A DNA stretch of 64,000 nucleotides, from NCBI GenBank assembly GCA_964634815.1, contig CAZWMD010000004.1, forward strand, positions 62,001 to 126,000. Direction: 5' to 3'. This stretch comes from JALZVT01 sp964634815 (GTDB lineage Bacteria; Pseudomonadota; Gammaproteobacteria; Pseudomonadales; Azotimanducaceae). A model generated the notes under the pieces. It was not told the DNA's origin. It did not search any database and worked only from the letters and a program-made list of their open reading frames with translations. The position numbers and the translations under genes are program-made. Shown piece by piece: positions 52,698-61,571 of this stretch. Within the stretch, counting starts at the first letter, position 1, and each line of letters begins with the position of its first letter.

Positions 52698-53344
52698 ACC
52701 GCAACGCAACTCTGTCAGCGGCTTACTTTTTACTGGTACTGGCGTTGAGCTATGCAAAGGATTCATCTGCCGAGCAAGACATTCCAGCTAACCAACCCGT
52801 AAAAAACGAGGCGGCGTGGCAGCTACTGAGCAAGCTGAGGTTTCCGATAGATACTGCGGTGGCATTTGAGGAGTCACGCAAATCGCGCCTGCAACGAAAA
52901 GCAAAACACCAGCAGGGAGAGCTATCGCTGAGCAGCGACGGCGATCTTGCGATGCGGATTACGTCGCCTCGCAAAGAACTACGACAGATATCAGGAAACA
53001 TCCTGTCGTTGAGCCGAGGCACAAAGACTCGCAGCACTACCCTTGATCGCAGCAAAGGCAGTCAGCAATTACTCGTGGCAATTGTTGACTTGTTGAGCGG
53101 TGATATTTCAGGACTCAAATCGAAATTCGCGATCACATCCGCAACAGATGCACCCCCTAACTTGGACTCAGGTCCATACGAGTGGGCATGGAAGCTAATT
53201 CCACTCGATAACCAGCTGGCAGAACAGATTGACAGCCTTCTTCTGAGCGGCAACGGCAACCAGTTGCTGGAACTCAGGGCTCAAAACGGTTCGAGTTTTC
53301 ATACGCTAAGAATTAGTCATACCTCTGATGCTCCTGGCCCATGA
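52694..53344 (+). CDS. LolA-like periplasmic carrier
   Basis: 216 residues from GTG 52694 (GTGA overlap with the stop before). Signal peptide LSAAYFLLVLALSYAKDSSAEQ. Mature part follows the LolA-like pattern of aryl-polyene clusters: QLLSKLRFPIDTAVAFEESRKSRLQRKAKHQQGEL, RITSPRKELRQISG. It may carry the lipid-linked pigment across the periplasm. Confidence 0.85.
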   Translation: MNRNATLSAAYFLLVLALSYAKDSSAEQDIPANQPVKNEAAWQLLSKLRFPIDTAVAFEESRKSRLQRKAKHQQGELSLSSDGDLAMRITSPRKELRQISGNILSLSRGTKTRSTTLDRSKGSQQLLVAIVDLLSGDISGLKSKFAITSATDAPPNLDSGPYEWAWKLIPLDNQLAEQIDSLLLSGNGNQLLELRAQNGSSFHTLRISHTSDAPGP

Positions 53345-55623
53345 GCTCAGCACAAGTCAGTAGTTACAAGATCGGTGGCCTTGTCACTGCCGCAACAGTG
53401 CTACTGGCACTTGCATGGTCGCAGCTTAATCTCACCTACGATCTCGGCTTCTTTCTGCCAACCCCAACCAACCACGCACAGCAGCTCCTCATTGAAAGAC
53501 TGGGCCAAGGGCCCGGAACGCAATTAACCTTTGCCGTACTACCTGATACCAACGACGCAGAGGTACAGCGCGTAGCTACTGAACTGCGCAAACAGTCGGG
53601 AATTACCCGAGTACTCCCCGAATCAAACTCACCAACGATCGAGGCTCTGCCAGCGGTGATCTGGGAAAACCGCCTGTTACTGGGCGACTTGCCATTGAGC
53701 GTTGAGGAGTGGCGAGCTGTTCTGGAAGAACGCAGCATGGATGCCATGCTGGCAGATGAAGAATTACTCTCGTTAATCGCTGCAGATCCGGGGTTCACGA
53801 GCCTGGCCGCCCTCGAATCAGCGACCTCAGCCACCGTACAGCCGACCTTCCAGAACAAGAATGAACACTTCCTGCTAATACAGACTGCTGGCGGTGTCTT
53901 CGACCTGGACAGGCAGGCCAGCTTGATTGCCAATATTCGTGAGACTCTTCTGGCACTAGATCACCCAAACGCAGAGCTCTATGGCAGCGGAGTTTATGGC
54001 ATCGATCTGCAGGCCTCGGTGCAGCGAGAATCCATTCTGTTCAGCCTTTTAGCCAGTCTTTCGCTTGCAGCTCTGGTTTTTTTCAGATTCCGCAGCACGA
54101 AGCTTGTGATCGCAATAGGTGTTCCTCTTTTTGTTGGTGGTGCCTGTGCACTGGGCGCACTGGCATTGTTATTCACAGAAGTGCACGGCATCACTCTCGC
54201 TTTTGGCTTCACTTTGCTGGGAGTAGCCATCGACTATCCGCTGCATCTGCTCAGTCACAATGATTCGATCACGCCGCGTTCTATCTGGCCAACCCTGCTG
54301 TTAGGAATCGCGAGCACGCTGATAGCCTACTGTGCTTTTGTAGTGAGCGGCACTCAGGGAATGCAACAACTGGGCGTATTTGCAACCGCAGGCATTGTCG
54401 GAGCTGCAGGATCTGCGTTCTTTCTCGCACACTCCGAACCCTCAACGGCGCAGTTAAACCTAAAGAAGGAGAAATTGCCGGTTGTCGCAAATTTCAAGCT
54501 AACCCAACTGCCCTGGCTGGCCTGTCTCGCTCTGTGCAGCATTGTGCTCTTTCAGCAATCGCTGTTCTCGGACAGTCTCGGTGAGATGACACCAGTGCCC
54601 AAATCTACACTTCAGAAAGACGCTGAGTTGAGAGCGACTATGGGGGTTACCAATTTACGCTACATAGTCAGTGTTCGGGCAGCTGACGAGAGCGCCGTTC
54701 TCCGGTCGCTCGAACAAATTCATGGCCGACTGGACAAGGCTCGTGAAAACGCATTGATCACGGGCTATCAAAGCGTCGGCGGCCTGCTCCCCAGCACCCC
54801 TCAAATTGCACACCGGAAAAAGCGGATTGGTACACTTTTAGCAAACGGCAATTTTGACACAGCACTCGCAGAATCAGACTTCCATCCCGATGCATTCCAG
54901 CCATTTAAGGCACAGCTCAAAGCAACCCTTCAACAGCTTGCTGATCCAGAACAGCAGTTCCTCACGGTTCAGCGATTGAAGGACCAAAGTCCAGAGCTCT
55001 CTAATATGCTGGATAGTCTTATTTATAAGAGCCCTGAGGGATCTACAGTGGCTCTGGTGTATCTGAGTGGCTTACGTGAAGGCGATGCAAGTGCCATTGC
55101 AAAACTGGACGCATCCGTTTCTCAGATCGCAGGCACCACCTTGGTTGATCTAAAAGCTGCCTCTGAAACCCTGGTGCGCGATTACAGAGACCAGGTCTTC
55201 TTTTTATTGGGATCCGCGCTGTCAGCAATAGCTCTAGTGCTGCTCACCACCACTCGATCTCCCAAAAGAGTACTTTGGATGCTGGGTACTGTTAGCGCAG
55301 CGATCGGCGTCAGCGTCTCCACAAACGCGATTTTGCTTGGCGGTTTATCCTTGTTTGATGTGATTGCACTCGCGCTGGTTGCAGGACTGGGCCTGGACTA
55401 CGCTTTGTTTTTCAGCCGCGAAGAAAAACAACAACCCGCCCTAAGAGCCATCGAACGCGCTGTCACGCTATGCGCACTCTCCAGTCTCCTGGTGTTTGGC
55501 ATCCTGGGCTTATCAAATGTACCCCTGCTACAAGGTCTGGGAGTTACGGTTGCCAGTGGTGTACTGGCAGCCTACGCACTGGCCCGATGGGGACGGCGAT
55601 CAGGATTACTGTCTGGCGAATAA
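53341..55623 (+). CDS. MMPL/RND-type exporter
   Basis: 760 residues, 4-bp overlap with the LolA-like gene. RND-superfamily topology: one helix, a large periplasmic loop, then five helices, repeated twice (FGFTLLGVAIDYPLHLL and LALVAGLGLDYALFFSREE mark the two halves; the GLGxDYxLF pattern is the MMPL signature). Homologs in aryl-polyene clusters are thought to move the pigment to the outer membrane. The last 52 bp overlap the 3' end of the halogenase-like gene, convergent. Confidence 0.92.
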   Translation: MSSAQVSSYKIGGLVTAATVLLALAWSQLNLTYDLGFFLPTPTNHAQQLLIERLGQGPGTQLTFAVLPDTNDAEVQRVATELRKQSGITRVLPESNSPTIEALPAVIWENRLLLGDLPLSVEEWRAVLEERSMDAMLADEELLSLIAADPGFTSLAALESATSATVQPTFQNKNEHFLLIQTAGGVFDLDRQASLIANIRETLLALDHPNAELYGSGVYGIDLQASVQRESILFSLLASLSLAALVFFRFRSTKLVIAIGVPLFVGGACALGALALLFTEVHGITLAFGFTLLGVAIDYPLHLLSHNDSITPRSIWPTLLLGIASTLIAYCAFVVSGTQGMQQLGVFATAGIVGAAGSAFFLAHSEPSTAQLNLKKEKLPVVANFKLTQLPWLACLALCSIVLFQQSLFSDSLGEMTPVPKSTLQKDAELRATMGVTNLRYIVSVRAADESAVLRSLEQIHGRLDKARENALITGYQSVGGLLPSTPQIAHRKKRIGTLLANGNFDTALAESDFHPDAFQPFKAQLKATLQQLADPEQQFLTVQRLKDQSPELSNMLDSLIYKSPEGSTVALVYLSGLREGDASAIAKLDASVSQIAGTTLVDLKAASETLVRDYRDQVFFLLGSALSAIALVLLTTTRSPKRVLWMLGTVSAAIGVSVSTNAILLGGLSLFDVIALALVAGLGLDYALFFSREEKQQPALRAIERAVTLCALSSLLVFGILGLSNVPLLQGLGVTVASGVLAAYALARWGRRSGLLSGE

Positions 55624-57170
55624 GACAGCTCGTCAAAAATGCCGTCCAGTTCCGGGATAGCTCCGCCGGTTTCGCTGCTCACAAGCAGGCTTTGAACAAT
55701 ATCTGCCACACCCGCCAACGTTTTCACATTGGCCTCAAGGGCAACACCGGCATTCTCAACCCGGCCCTGCAAAAGATCCATTTTCATAGAGTGAAACAAC
55801 TCAACCGCGTGATGGTCAAAGAATCGACCTTCACCGCCTATCCGCTGGGCTTTCTTTGCCACACCGCGAAAGCGTCGCTGCATCCCGGAATTGAGGGTTG
55901 CTGCCTGAGAAAAACTCCCGTGCTGCGCCGACATAAACTCCAGGTTTGTGTACTGACCGCTGAAGTACAACTTCGATAACACTCCCCAGTAGTAGGCGTA
56001 ATCCCATAGCGTCTTGGCTACCATCAGGTCGCGGTTACCAAACCCCGCGTACTGGCCTCGATACAGAGATAGCGTGCTGGTAAAGAAGGACAGCAACAGT
56101 TGTTCATAGCCTTTGTACACTTCTGGTTTCTTTACATCCCCTGTAATGAGTTCAGTGATGTAACCATTTGCGAGGGCAATAAAGTCACCCCCTGGGGAGT
56201 ACAGAGGATCGGAGAACACTGAAGAATCACCTGAGGTCATCCAGCCATCACTGGAAAACACCTGACTACTCGCCACGGCGTAGTTCTCCATCACGTGATA
56301 ATCCAGTGGCTTCCGACCTTCCAATTGCATAGCCACTATTGGATGTTCTGTGGCGAGCCACTGGATCAGACGATCATGTTTCTTAACCCGCTGCGAATCA
56401 ACAAATCGCGGATCAAACACAAGTCCCACGCTGGTCGCGTTTGATGCGAGCGGAATCAGCCACAGCCAATAACCGGGGCCCGTGAAATGATTTGTACTAT
56501 AGCGACGCGAATCACCGTGGCATCGCCTCTGCCATTGTGCAGCGCCCCCCCAGTCATCGATCTCAAGACTACCCTCGACTCGAAACCAGACGGCGTGGTT
56601 GTTATGACGGGCTGGTCTGCCAAGCGCGGATTGTTTTCTGAGCCAGGCTCGCCGACCACTGGCATCGACAAGGAATCTGGCGGCCAGTGTCGTCTCAGTC
56701 CCTTCGCTGCGCACCCGTACTTGATGCTTACCGGGTTGCACAGAGATATCTCTCACTGTTGAACCGTCATACAACCGGGTACCGTCCGCGACGCAGTCGG
56801 CTGCCAGAAAATTCTCAAACCGGCCGCGATCAAGCTGATAGGTAGGAATCGGCAACACTCGGCTCGCACCAATCTCATCGTAGACCGCCAGGTCATCACG
56901 AATAACCGATTCACCCCTTAAGAACATTCGCAAACCAAACTTTGGCAACTGTTGCGATTCAAGATGGCTACCCAGGCCAAGCTCTTCAGCAAGATAGTGA
57001 GATGCAATTTCAACGGTTGACTCACCCACCTTATGGGTCGCACTGGCAACCGGAAACTGTCGGTGTTCAACAAGCGCAATATCAAGACTTGGAGAGCGCC
57101 GACGCAACTGCCGCGCAAGCGTCAGCCCGGCCATACCTGCACCAAGGATAACAACGTCGTGATGCCTCAT
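55572..57170 (-). CDS. Flavin-dependent halogenase-like oxidoreductase
   Basis: 532 residues. FAD-binding GAGMAGLTLARQL (residues 10-22), the KVGESTVEIA segment, a lysine at about 77 (LPKFGLRMF) in the place of the catalytic Lys of tryptophan halogenases, the halogenase motif WLWLIP (235-240, family WxWxIP), and the GDSSVFSDPLYSPGGDF FAD motif (about 314-330). Xanthomonadins are brominated, and their clusters carry a similar halogenase. So a brominated or chlorinated aryl polyene is likely, but halogen and site cannot be read. Hydroxylase is the main alternative. Starts four bases inside the stop of the CLF gene. Confidence 0.85.
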   Translation of the reverse strand: MRHHDVVILGAGMAGLTLARQLRRRSPSLDIALVEHRQFPVASATHKVGESTVEIASHYLAEELGLGSHLESQQLPKFGLRMFLRGESVIRDDLAVYDEIGASRVLPIPTYQLDRGRFENFLAADCVADGTRLYDGSTVRDISVQPGKHQVRVRSEGTETTLAARFLVDASGRRAWLRKQSALGRPARHNNHAVWFRVEGSLEIDDWGGAAQWQRRCHGDSRRYSTNHFTGPGYWLWLIPLASNATSVGLVFDPRFVDSQRVKKHDRLIQWLATEHPIVAMQLEGRKPLDYHVMENYAVASSQVFSSDGWMTSGDSSVFSDPLYSPGGDFIALANGYITELITGDVKKPEVYKGYEQLLLSFFTSTLSLYRGQYAGFGNRDLMVAKTLWDYAYYWGVLSKLYFSGQYTNLEFMSAQHGSFSQAATLNSGMQRRFRGVAKKAQRIGGEGRFFDHHAVELFHSMKMDLLQGRVENAGVALEANVKTLAGVADIVQSLLVSSETGGAIPELDGIFDELSYSPDSNPDRRPHRASA

Positions 57171-58039
57171 ATCGGCGACCCGGTTGAACGGCTGTCCTTA
57201 CCAGAAGATCCCTCTAGCAGAAATTCCAACTGCAATGCAGCTCCAGGTGCCGCTGGCAAACACAACGCGGATTGCTTGGCTGCCGACTTTCGACCCATGG
57301 CTTCGATAACCGCGAGTCCGCAACCAACCGGATTGGCCTGACTCAGCACCCGTAGATTTTCTGATTGTGGCTGACTGCTGGACCAGGTTTCGGGGAGGTC
57401 AGTCTGATACTCGATTTCGCAACAACGAATATTACTGGCGTCGCCAGAACCCCTGGCATCGCCATTAGTTACGACAAGTGCTATCGCGAGCGTTTCCTCG
57501 ATCGACTCAATGTCTTTGAAAGGTGCGTTATTTGCAATGTCATAAGCTACCAACAGCACCGGTACTGAGTAGGCATGCGCCTGGCTCACTGCCTCAAGCA
57601 AACCAGCACCAAAACTCTCTCGGAAGCCGCCCACAAAACTGCTGGGGGCGCGATTTTCAGCACTAATGGTCCAATAACCAGAGGGGGCGTTATGAACCGA
57701 GTTGTGAAATTTTGTGGGTGACAGCAGTTTTTCCGGCTCAGCCAACTTTCGACACATATAGTCGGTAATCGCTGTGTCTCCCAGAGCGGAGACAAACACT
57801 GAGGGAATTTGCGTTTTGTCTATACCAGCGTTTTCACAGGCCTGATGGGCTACTTCAACCGCAAGATTGATCATCAATCCGGCGCGACGGCGCTCTTTGG
57901 GTGGCACTGCCTCAGGCTTGGGAGCGAGGAATTCGGCACCTGCAATCGAGCTAAAGTCAGCACTTGCACTTGCTTCAAAGCTCTTGACCCCTTCAAGACC
58001 TCGCGCCCAGACACCATAACCTGCAATACCAGCCTTCAT
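57167..58039 (-). CDS. apeC: Ketosynthase chain-length factor (ApeC-like)
   Basis: 290 residues, beta-ketoacyl synthase-like N-terminal family (PF13723 pattern): MKAGIAGYGVWARGLEG, ENAGIDKTQIPSVFVSALGD, FHNSVHNAPSGYWTISAENRAPSSFVGG. At the place of the catalytic Cys there is Glu-Asn (ISAENRAPS), so it cannot condense by itself; such a protein dimerises with the KS to fix chain length. It overlaps the KS gene by 4 bp and the halogenase-like gene by 4 bp. Cytoplasmic. Confidence 0.9.
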   Translation of the reverse strand: MKAGIAGYGVWARGLEGVKSFEASASADFSSIAGAEFLAPKPEAVPPKERRRAGLMINLAVEVAHQACENAGIDKTQIPSVFVSALGDTAITDYMCRKLAEPEKLLSPTKFHNSVHNAPSGYWTISAENRAPSSFVGGFRESFGAGLLEAVSQAHAYSVPVLLVAYDIANNAPFKDIESIEETLAIALVVTNGDARGSGDASNIRCCEIEYQTDLPETWSSSQPQSENLRVLSQANPVGCGLAVIEAMGRKSAAKQSALCLPAAPGAALQLEFLLEGSSGKDSRSTGSPI

Positions 58040-59232
58040 AACTTGCCAAACACCAACGTGCAGTTGTTACCGCCAAAGCCAAACGAGTTACTCAGTGCTG
58101 TCGACACGCTGGTCTGCCGGCTTTCAGTGAGCAAGGGAAAGTTGCCTTCTACCCTGGTTGTGTTGCGCGTTCCTGCAATAAAGCCCGTACGCAATGTATC
58201 GAGACATAAAACAGCCTCGACGATTCCTGCAGCACCCAGCGTGTGTCCGGTCCAGCTTTTGGTCGCACTGGCAAGCGTCTTACTGCCCATAAGCTCCGCA
58301 CAGACTTTGCCTTCGGTAGAATCGTTAGCCCGGGTGCCAGTACCGTGAAGGTTGAGGTAGTCGATATTCTTCATCTCTAAATCAGCTGCATCAAGGGCCC
58401 GCTGCATACTCAACTTGGCACCCAATCCCTCGGGGTGTGCGCTGGACATATGGTAGGCATCACAACTTTCTCCCGCTCCCAACAGTTGTAACTCATGCAA
58501 ATCGCTGCCCGCACGCTCTAAAAGTGCAAAGCCGGCGGCTTCACCGAGACTGATGCCGGTGCGCTCCACATCAAAGGGACGACAGGCCTCTTGTGCCACG
58601 AGTTGAAGCGAGTGAAATCCGTAGATCACGCTCAGGCACAGACTGTCTGCACCACCAACAACACAGGCATCAACCAATCCTTGGTTGAGCCAGCGTTGTG
58701 CCGTGGCAAAGACCTTGGCGCTGGAGGCACAGGCGGCACTGATTGTAATCCTCGGACCCTTTAGATTGAGGACGCTGGCAGCAAAATCGCCTGGCGCATG
58801 AGGGTTATGCGTAAGCGACTGCTGATAAGACGGGGGAAAACGGCCGTCTGCCTCAAGTTTGGTATAGGCGTCTTCTGTGCGATCAATACTGGAAGTGCTT
58901 GTGCCCATCACAAGGCCTACACGAGAAGCCCCAAAGCGCTGCACCGCCTCAGCCACCCTGTCTGCAAAACCATCCTGCCGTAGCGCCAGGTCTATTGAGG
59001 CATTGTTTCTGCTTAAACGGGACGCCTCCAGATTCTGCTGCGCGGGAAGCTGCAGCTGGCCCAGATAACAGGGCACAGAACAACTGGGCCAGGGAGAACT
59101 GGTCAGGCCACCATGATCAGCCAAGAGCGATTCGCGCATGCTGCGGATGCCAACACCCAACGAGCTGGTGAGTGTGTAACCCACGACATCAACCGGATCG
59201 CGAGGATTTGTTCTATTAAAATCTTGGCCCAT
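58036..59232 (-). CDS. apeO: Beta-ketoacyl-ACP synthase (ApeO-like)
   Basis: About 398 residues from ATG 59232 (59253 is a non-ATG extension). Complete Cys-His-His triad: TISAACASSAK (Cys about 168), LNLHGTGTRAND (His about 296), TGHTLGAAG (His about 330), and the C-terminal NSFGFGGNN. Condensing partner of the preceding chain-length factor in the type II aryl-polyene synthase. Coupled by a 4-bp overlap. Confidence 0.94.
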   Translation of the reverse strand: MGQDFNRTNPRDPVDVVGYTLTSSLGVGIRSMRESLLADHGGLTSSPWPSCSVPCYLGQLQLPAQQNLEASRLSRNNASIDLALRQDGFADRVAEAVQRFGASRVGLVMGTSTSSIDRTEDAYTKLEADGRFPPSYQQSLTHNPHAPGDFAASVLNLKGPRITISAACASSAKVFATAQRWLNQGLVDACVVGGADSLCLSVIYGFHSLQLVAQEACRPFDVERTGISLGEAAGFALLERAGSDLHELQLLGAGESCDAYHMSSAHPEGLGAKLSMQRALDAADLEMKNIDYLNLHGTGTRANDSTEGKVCAELMGSKTLASATKSWTGHTLGAAGIVEAVLCLDTLRTGFIAGTRNTTRVEGNFPLLTESRQTSVSTALSNSFGFGGNNCTLVFGKL

Positions 59233-59272
59233 AGAGCCTAGTGTAACAGCCACTGAAAGCTCTAGAACCGAC

Positions 59273-59278
59273 TATAAT
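59273..59278 (+). promoter_or_regulatory. Consensus TATAAT directly upstream of acyltransferase gene
   Basis: A perfect -10 hexamer whose end is only 9 bp before the ATG at 59288, in the 55-bp region between divergent KS and acyltransferase genes. The predicted transcript start would be at about 59285, leaving almost no 5' UTR. -35 box weak. Confidence 0.4.
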
Positions 59279-59287
59279 CCGGCGCTT

Positions 59288-60103
59288 ATGAGTGACGCAT
59301 CAACAACCGAACCTGGCAACTGGCTGTGGCGCGCCTGGCAGTTTTTGGTCATACCAATCTGCTACCCGATCTTTGTCATTGGCAGCATACTCATGATTCT
59401 TCTGGTACCGATTGCCACCCTACGCTTTCGCGCAAAACATGAGCGTACCCGGTGGTTAAGAACCGCCCTGCATCTGGGCGCCAGAACCTGGATGAAGGTT
59501 CACAAGTGGCTGGGCGTACTCGACGTTTCAGTCATCGACTCCCGCACTCAAGAGCATGCAGGGCCAGTTCTGGTCATAGCGAACCACCCAAGTCTGATCG
59601 ACGTTCTGCTAATTACCGCGACCCTGCCCAACCTGTGCTGCGTGCTCAAAGGGGCACTTCACTACAACCCGCTGTTCACATTATTGATCCGATCTCTGGA
59701 CTATCTGCCAAACAGCGATCCCGAACGTATGCTCGAAGAAGCTCAGGACCGCTTGCTGGCTGGGGAGCGGTTGTTGATTTTTCCGGAGGGTACCCGGACC
59801 GAGCCCGGCAGACCGCCAAAATTCCGCCTGGGTGCGGCTGAATTGGCCCTGCGTAGTGCAACGGCGGTGTTGCCAGTCACGATCCACTGCAATAGCCGCT
59901 ATCTCAGTAAGGGTCACCCCTGGTATCAATGGCCTCGCGACAAGCTCCGCTATCGCCTGGAGCTGGGTCCAATGCTGGCAGCACCTGGCCCACTGACTGA
60001 GGAGTCTTCAAGAGCCGATCGACGAGAGCTTCGGCGGGCAGCCAATGCCTTGTGGGAAGATCACTTTGACCAACGACTCAGGGCCCGTGGTGTGGGAAAC
60101 TAG
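59288..60103 (+). CDS. PlsC-like 1-acylglycerol-3-phosphate acyltransferase
   Basis: 271 residues. N-terminal helix (WQFLVIPICYPIFVIGSILM), HX4D motif ANHPSLIDVLL (His100-Asp105) and FPEGTRTEPG (165-174). Typical of the acyltransferases of aryl-polyene clusters, which may build the lipid anchor. First gene of the second plus-strand operon of the cluster. Confidence 0.92.
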   Translation: MSDASTTEPGNWLWRAWQFLVIPICYPIFVIGSILMILLVPIATLRFRAKHERTRWLRTALHLGARTWMKVHKWLGVLDVSVIDSRTQEHAGPVLVIANHPSLIDVLLITATLPNLCCVLKGALHYNPLFTLLIRSLDYLPNSDPERMLEEAQDRLLAGERLLIFPEGTRTEPGRPPKFRLGAAELALRSATAVLPVTIHCNSRYLSKGHPWYQWPRDKLRYRLELGPMLAAPGPLTEESSRADRRELRRAANALWEDHFDQRLRARGVGN

Positions 60104-60133
60104 TCCCTTTTCAATGCCCGATGACTACGCGCT

Positions 60134-60364
60134 ATGACTACAACACTGCAACAGCTGAGCGCCTTGCTTGCGAAAGAGTTTGAGATAGAACCCCAAAGCA
60201 TCACCATGGATGCCCACCTGTTCGAAGATCTCGATATCGATAGCATCGACGCTATCGATATGCTTTCGAGGCTCAGGGAACTCACCGGCAAAGCACTGCC
60301 TGCGGATGAACTGAAATCTGTGCGGACAGTGGGCGATGTGGTTTCGCTGGTTGAGGCGCACTGA
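60134..60364 (+). CDS. Acyl carrier protein
   Basis: 76 residues, attachment site FEDLDIDSIDAIDMLSRL with Ser37. The second ACP of the cluster, as in aryl-polyene systems with two ACPs (ApeE/ApeF). A membrane protein gene starts three bases after the stop. Confidence 0.93.
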   Translation: MTTTLQQLSALLAKEFEIEPQSITMDAHLFEDLDIDSIDAIDMLSRLRELTGKALPADELKSVRTVGDVVSLVEAH

Positions 60365-60367
60365 CAC

Positions 60368-61021
60368 TTGCGAAAAGTGTTGGCCATGGCCTTGCTTGCG
60401 TATCCGGCTGTTCTGTTTTTTCTAGCCGACACAACAGATCCGCTTATCATGGCGTGTCTGTTCGCCGCTATTGCAGGCCCAAGGTTGCTGCTGGCCAAAC
60501 ACCTCTCCATGCGCACCGTTGCCCTGGGACTGAGTGCTGTCGTTGTACTGTGCATCGTAACGGCCATCGCGCAGAATGTTGTCGCTATCAAGCTGTATCC
60601 TGCGGCTCTCAGCGCTACAGCGGCAATCTGGTGTGGATACACCCTGCTTACTCCACCTACCGCCATCGAACGCCTGCTCATCGTCATAAGCAGATCCACA
60701 GACGGTTTGCCAAAGCCTGTGCGTGAACGCATACCACTGGCTGATACAACAGATACAGCGACTAACATGCTCGAACCAAGCAAAGCTCAACGCGCCTATA
60801 TGCGCGGCCTGACCGGAGTTTGGTTTGGGTTTTTTGCCATCAATACGGGGATCGCGCTGTTTACCGCAACCCATCAAAGCACCGGCGGCTGGGCACTTTA
60901 CAATGGTGTTATCAGCTACGTGCTGGTTGCCGTAATTTTTCTTCTTGAAATTCTCTATCGGCCATTTTATCAGCGCCGGCACCAATCGGCCGATACCGCA
61001 CCAAACAGTGATGTCGCCTGA
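60368..61021 (+). CDS. COG4648-type membrane protein
   Basis: 217 residues from TTG 60368, with about five hydrophobic helices and the C-terminal pattern RAYMRGLTGVWFGFFAINTGIALFTA and VLLEILYRPFYQRR-like ending. COG4648 proteins occur regularly in aryl-polyene clusters; function unknown. Overlaps the dehydratase start by 11 bp. Confidence 0.85.
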   Translation: MRKVLAMALLAYPAVLFFLADTTDPLIMACLFAAIAGPRLLLAKHLSMRTVALGLSAVVVLCIVTAIAQNVVAIKLYPAALSATAAIWCGYTLLTPPTAIERLLIVISRSTDGLPKPVRERIPLADTTDTATNMLEPSKAQRAYMRGLTGVWFGFFAINTGIALFTATHQSTGGWALYNGVISYVLVAVIFLLEILYRPFYQRRHQSADTAPNSDVA

Positions 61022-61571
61022 ACGCCCAATCGCCAAAGGCGCCCCCCTCACCGACAAGGCAGGCCTGCTTGCCTTTTGTATAGCTTCTCGCGAGGCGTGC
61101 GAAGAATTTGCTGCCAACCCGGAGGCGTTTCCAGACCAGGCGTTACCAGTAACGGCAAAAACCTGGGGTGCGCTGCACAGGAGGGCACTTGCGGGTCATG
61201 TCGATACTCGCAGCAACCTGGCCTGGTGGCTGCACCATGAGGTAGTTGAGCAGGGAAAAAAGCCCAAAGAAGTAGATGCTCTGGCTTATGTACGCCCCGA
61301 GTTACCCTGTTTCGATGGCCACTTCCCGGGGCAGCCTTTGCTACCCGGCGTTATCCAGCTGCACTGGGCCGTTAGCCTGGCAGAATCAATTTGGCCCGTT
61401 GAGTGCGCCGTAACCCAGTTCTCAGGCAGCAAAGCAATCAAGTTCAAATCACCTGTGTTACCGAGCTCCGTGCTAACAATAAGGCTCCAGCTCAACACGT
61501 CTGGTGTAGCGCTTGCCATCACTACACCCGGCCAGGCGCTTACCAGCGGGCAGTTGCTATACCGTGACTAA
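61011..61571 (+). CDS. ApeI-like 3-hydroxyacyl-ACP dehydratase with N-terminal extension
   Basis: 187 residues from ATG 61011, which overlaps the previous stop. The C-terminal about 95 residues are a hot-dog dehydratase: VRPELPCFDGHFPGQPLLPGV (His104 in the FabZ-type motif), LHWAVSLAES and the rest of the fold. The N-terminal about 90 residues (KGAPLTDKAGLLAFCIASRE, ALPVTAKTWGALHRRAL) are not part of that fold; I do not recognise them. Dehydrates the growing polyene. Confidence 0.83.
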   Translation: MSPERPIAKGAPLTDKAGLLAFCIASREACEEFAANPEAFPDQALPVTAKTWGALHRRALAGHVDTRSNLAWWLHHEVVEQGKKPKEVDALAYVRPELPCFDGHFPGQPLLPGVIQLHWAVSLAESIWPVECAVTQFSGSKAIKFKSPVLPSSVLTIRLQLNTSGVALAITTPGQALTSGQLLYRD

